Of a stretch of DNA of 14,714 bases, positions 14,405-14,714 are shown in pieces. Positions within the stretch are counted from its first letter, which is position 1. Every line of letters starts with the position of its first letter. The DNA is from an uncultured Eubacteriales bacterium (lineage in GTDB: Bacteria > Bacillota > Clostridia > Oscillospirales > Oscillospiraceae), in NCBI GenBank assembly GCA_900555735.1, contig USMI01000034.1, positions 1 through 14,714 on the forward strand, in the 5' to 3' direction. The notes under the pieces were generated by a model. It was not told the origin of the DNA, ran no database searches, and saw only the letters and a program-made list of their open reading frames with translations. A program made the position numbers and the translations under genes.

Positions 14405-14427
14405 TTTAGAACCTCGTTCTGAATGAT

Positions 14428-14461
14428 AAAAAGAGACGCTCGCAAGAGCGTCTCTTTTTTT
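14428..14461 (+). terminator. Strong intrinsic terminator of paralogue 2
   Basis: AAAAAGAGACGCTC (14428-14441) and GAGCGTCTCTTTTT (14446-14459) pair perfectly over the GNRA-type loop GCAA, followed by further Ts. It sits 24 bases past the stop codon. Its AAAGAGACGCT recurs 72 bases downstream at the predicted start of the next transcript. Confidence 0.93.
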
Positions 14462-14467
14462 GCCCGC

Positions 14468-14495
14468 TTGACAACGGCGAAGAAATGGGTATAAT
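14468..14495 (+). promoter_or_regulatory. Consensus promoter facing the micro-ORF locus
   Basis: TTGACA (14468-14473), a 16-base spacer and TATAAT (14490-14495): both boxes match consensus exactly, the only such promoter in the window. No plus-strand gene with a ribosome site follows within the window, so it probably drives a non-coding RNA starting near 14502. Confidence 0.85.
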
Positions 14496-14501
14496 AAAGA
14501 T

Positions 14502-14595
14502 AAAGAGACGCTGCGACAAGCGGTTGATCTCAGGTTAGATTAGGTTTTACAATGAAAACCGTCACTTTGCCGAGTGGCGGTTTTCGCGTTTCTTT
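14502..14595 (+). ncRNA. Candidate antisense RNA to the micro-ORF transcript
   Basis: Inferred transcript from the consensus promoter to the hairpin at 14554-14585 and the T-rich stretch after it (GCGTTTCTTT). It would be about 90 bases and complementary to the 3' part of the minus-strand micro-gene, including its last eight codons, in the 3'-overlapping geometry of Gram-positive type I antitoxins such as RatA or SR4. The end is uncertain; it may instead run through to the right arm of the inverted repeat. Confidence 0.35.
14554..14585. terminator. Bidirectional hairpin over the micro-ORF stop codon
   Basis: GAAAACCGTCACT (14554-14566) pairs with AGTGGCGGTTTTC (14573-14585) with one T/G wobble over a 6-base loop, 13 bp. 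T4C lies at the base on either strand. It contains the TGA of the micro-ORF and could end transcripts arriving from both sides. Confidence 0.6.
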
Positions 14596-14642
14596 ACGAT
14601 AATGGTAACGGTAAAGTCACCGATATGGAAAGTAATACGCAT
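14562..14642 (-). CDS. 26-residue micro-protein, candidate type I toxin-like peptide
   Basis: Small gene begun by ATG 14642-14640 and ended by TGA inside a hairpin. It encodes a peptide starting MRITFHIGDFTVTIIVKK and ending with basic and polar residues (RHSAK). The ribosome site, AAGGGGGTGGAT just upstream, matches the anti-Shine-Dalgarno complement at nearly every base, exceptional for the window. The peptide alternates hydrophobic and polar residues over 3-16 (beta-like), then turns basic; it is not a classical membrane helix. I do not recognise a characterised family. The strong but foldable ribosome site, convergent antisense promoter and framing inverted repeat suggest a regulated peptide such as a type I toxin; that role is inference. 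Confidence 0.6.
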   Translation of the reverse strand: MRITFHIGDFTVTIIVKKRENRHSAK

Positions 14643-14649
14643 ATATCCA

Positions 14650-14667
14650 CCCCCTTTCGCAAGGGAG
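14650..14667 (-). promoter_or_regulatory. Hairpin sequestering the micro-ORF ribosome site
   Basis: On the minus strand CTCCCTT pairs with AAGGGGG (seven pairs, one T/G wobble) over the GNRA loop GCGA. The right strand of the stem is the Shine-Dalgarno sequence itself, so translation should be off unless the stem opens. Confidence 0.65.
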
Positions 14668-14704
14668 TAGATCAACCGCCTGCCGTTGTGCAGCGTCTAA
14701 TACA

Positions 14705-14710
14705 ATTGTA
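14705..14710 (-). promoter_or_regulatory. Possible -10 box for the micro-ORF transcript
   Basis: Reading the minus strand, TACAAT (14710-14705) lies 7 bases before the right arm of the inverted repeat, so a transcript would start at its first base. The -35 box would be beyond the right edge of the window and cannot be examined. Confidence 0.35.
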
Positions 14711-14714
14711 CCAT

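Larger units (their letters stand above)
14506..14698. repeat. Long imperfect inverted repeat framing the micro-ORF
   Basis: Outer arms: AGACGCTGC (14506-14514) pairs with GCAGCGTCT (14690-14698), ACAA (14516-14519) with TTGT (14686-14689), and GCGGTTGATCT (14520-14530) with AGATCAACCGC (14669-14679). That is 24 bp interrupted only by a one-base and a six-base bulge, enclosing 138 bases. The predicted +1 of the plus promoter is a few bases outside the left arm, and that of a possible minus promoter falls at the right arm end. It could be the 5'-3' long-distance stem of a toxin mRNA or the terminal repeats of a small mobile element. Confidence 0.75.

Noticed and set aside
14468..14714. Idea that the structured right-end locus is 6S RNA, tmRNA or the SRP RNA
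   Set aside because: It lacks the central bubble of 6S, the tRNA-like ends and tag ORF of tmRNA, and the SRP Alu/S-domain motifs, and it holds an ORF with a strong ribosome site on the opposite strand.

Overview
The window looks like the chromosome of a GC-rich anaerobic member of the Bacillota (class Clostridia), most like the gut Oscillospiraceae. The evidence is the low-GC-type signals (AAGGAG ribosome sites, TTGaca/TATAAT promoters, AT-rich intergenic DNA) around GC-rich genes, a huge fused 2-hydroxyacyl-CoA dehydratase activase typical of anaerobic Clostridia, and secreted proteins with a Clostridia-style signal peptide and C-terminal anchor. The species cannot be named from sequence reading alone.

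Layout. (1) 1-1308, minus strand: a monoacylglycerol-lipase-like hydrolase overlapping by 4 bases the start of a family-4 uracil-DNA glycosylase that runs off the left edge. (2) 1412-2905: glycerol kinase glpK, divergent from the hydrolase, followed by about 200 bases packed with hairpins. (3) 3153-3765: a promoter, a small helical zinc-ribbon protein and its terminator as a single unit. (4) 3767-4739: a LysR-type regulator, ending at a perfect bidirectional terminator shared with (5) 4772-9001, minus strand, a 1409-residue activase fusion. (6) 9165-10450: ychF with its own promoter and terminator. (7) 10616-12114: an APC-superfamily amino-acid permease with promoter and terminator. (8) 12214-14461: two tandem paralogous secreted, membrane-anchored proteins, each with its own near-identical promoter, a hairpin at the predicted transcription start and a terminator. 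(9) 14462-14714: a compact locus of convergent promoters around a long imperfect inverted repeat, with a 26-codon minus-strand gene inside.

Most of the window is housekeeping or metabolic single-gene units, not one pathway. The part most likely to be undescribed is the right end. At 14462-14714 a consensus plus-strand promoter faces a strongly ribosome-site-equipped micro-ORF on the minus strand. Its ribosome site can fold into a hairpin, and the outer ends of the region pair with each other. This is the architecture of a type I toxin-antitoxin module, although a small mobile element (MITE) or another structured RNA fits part of it. The paralogous surface-protein pair just upstream shares a conserved cis-regulatory layout and an unusual possible sorting signal, and the second copy has distinct codon use suggesting high expression.
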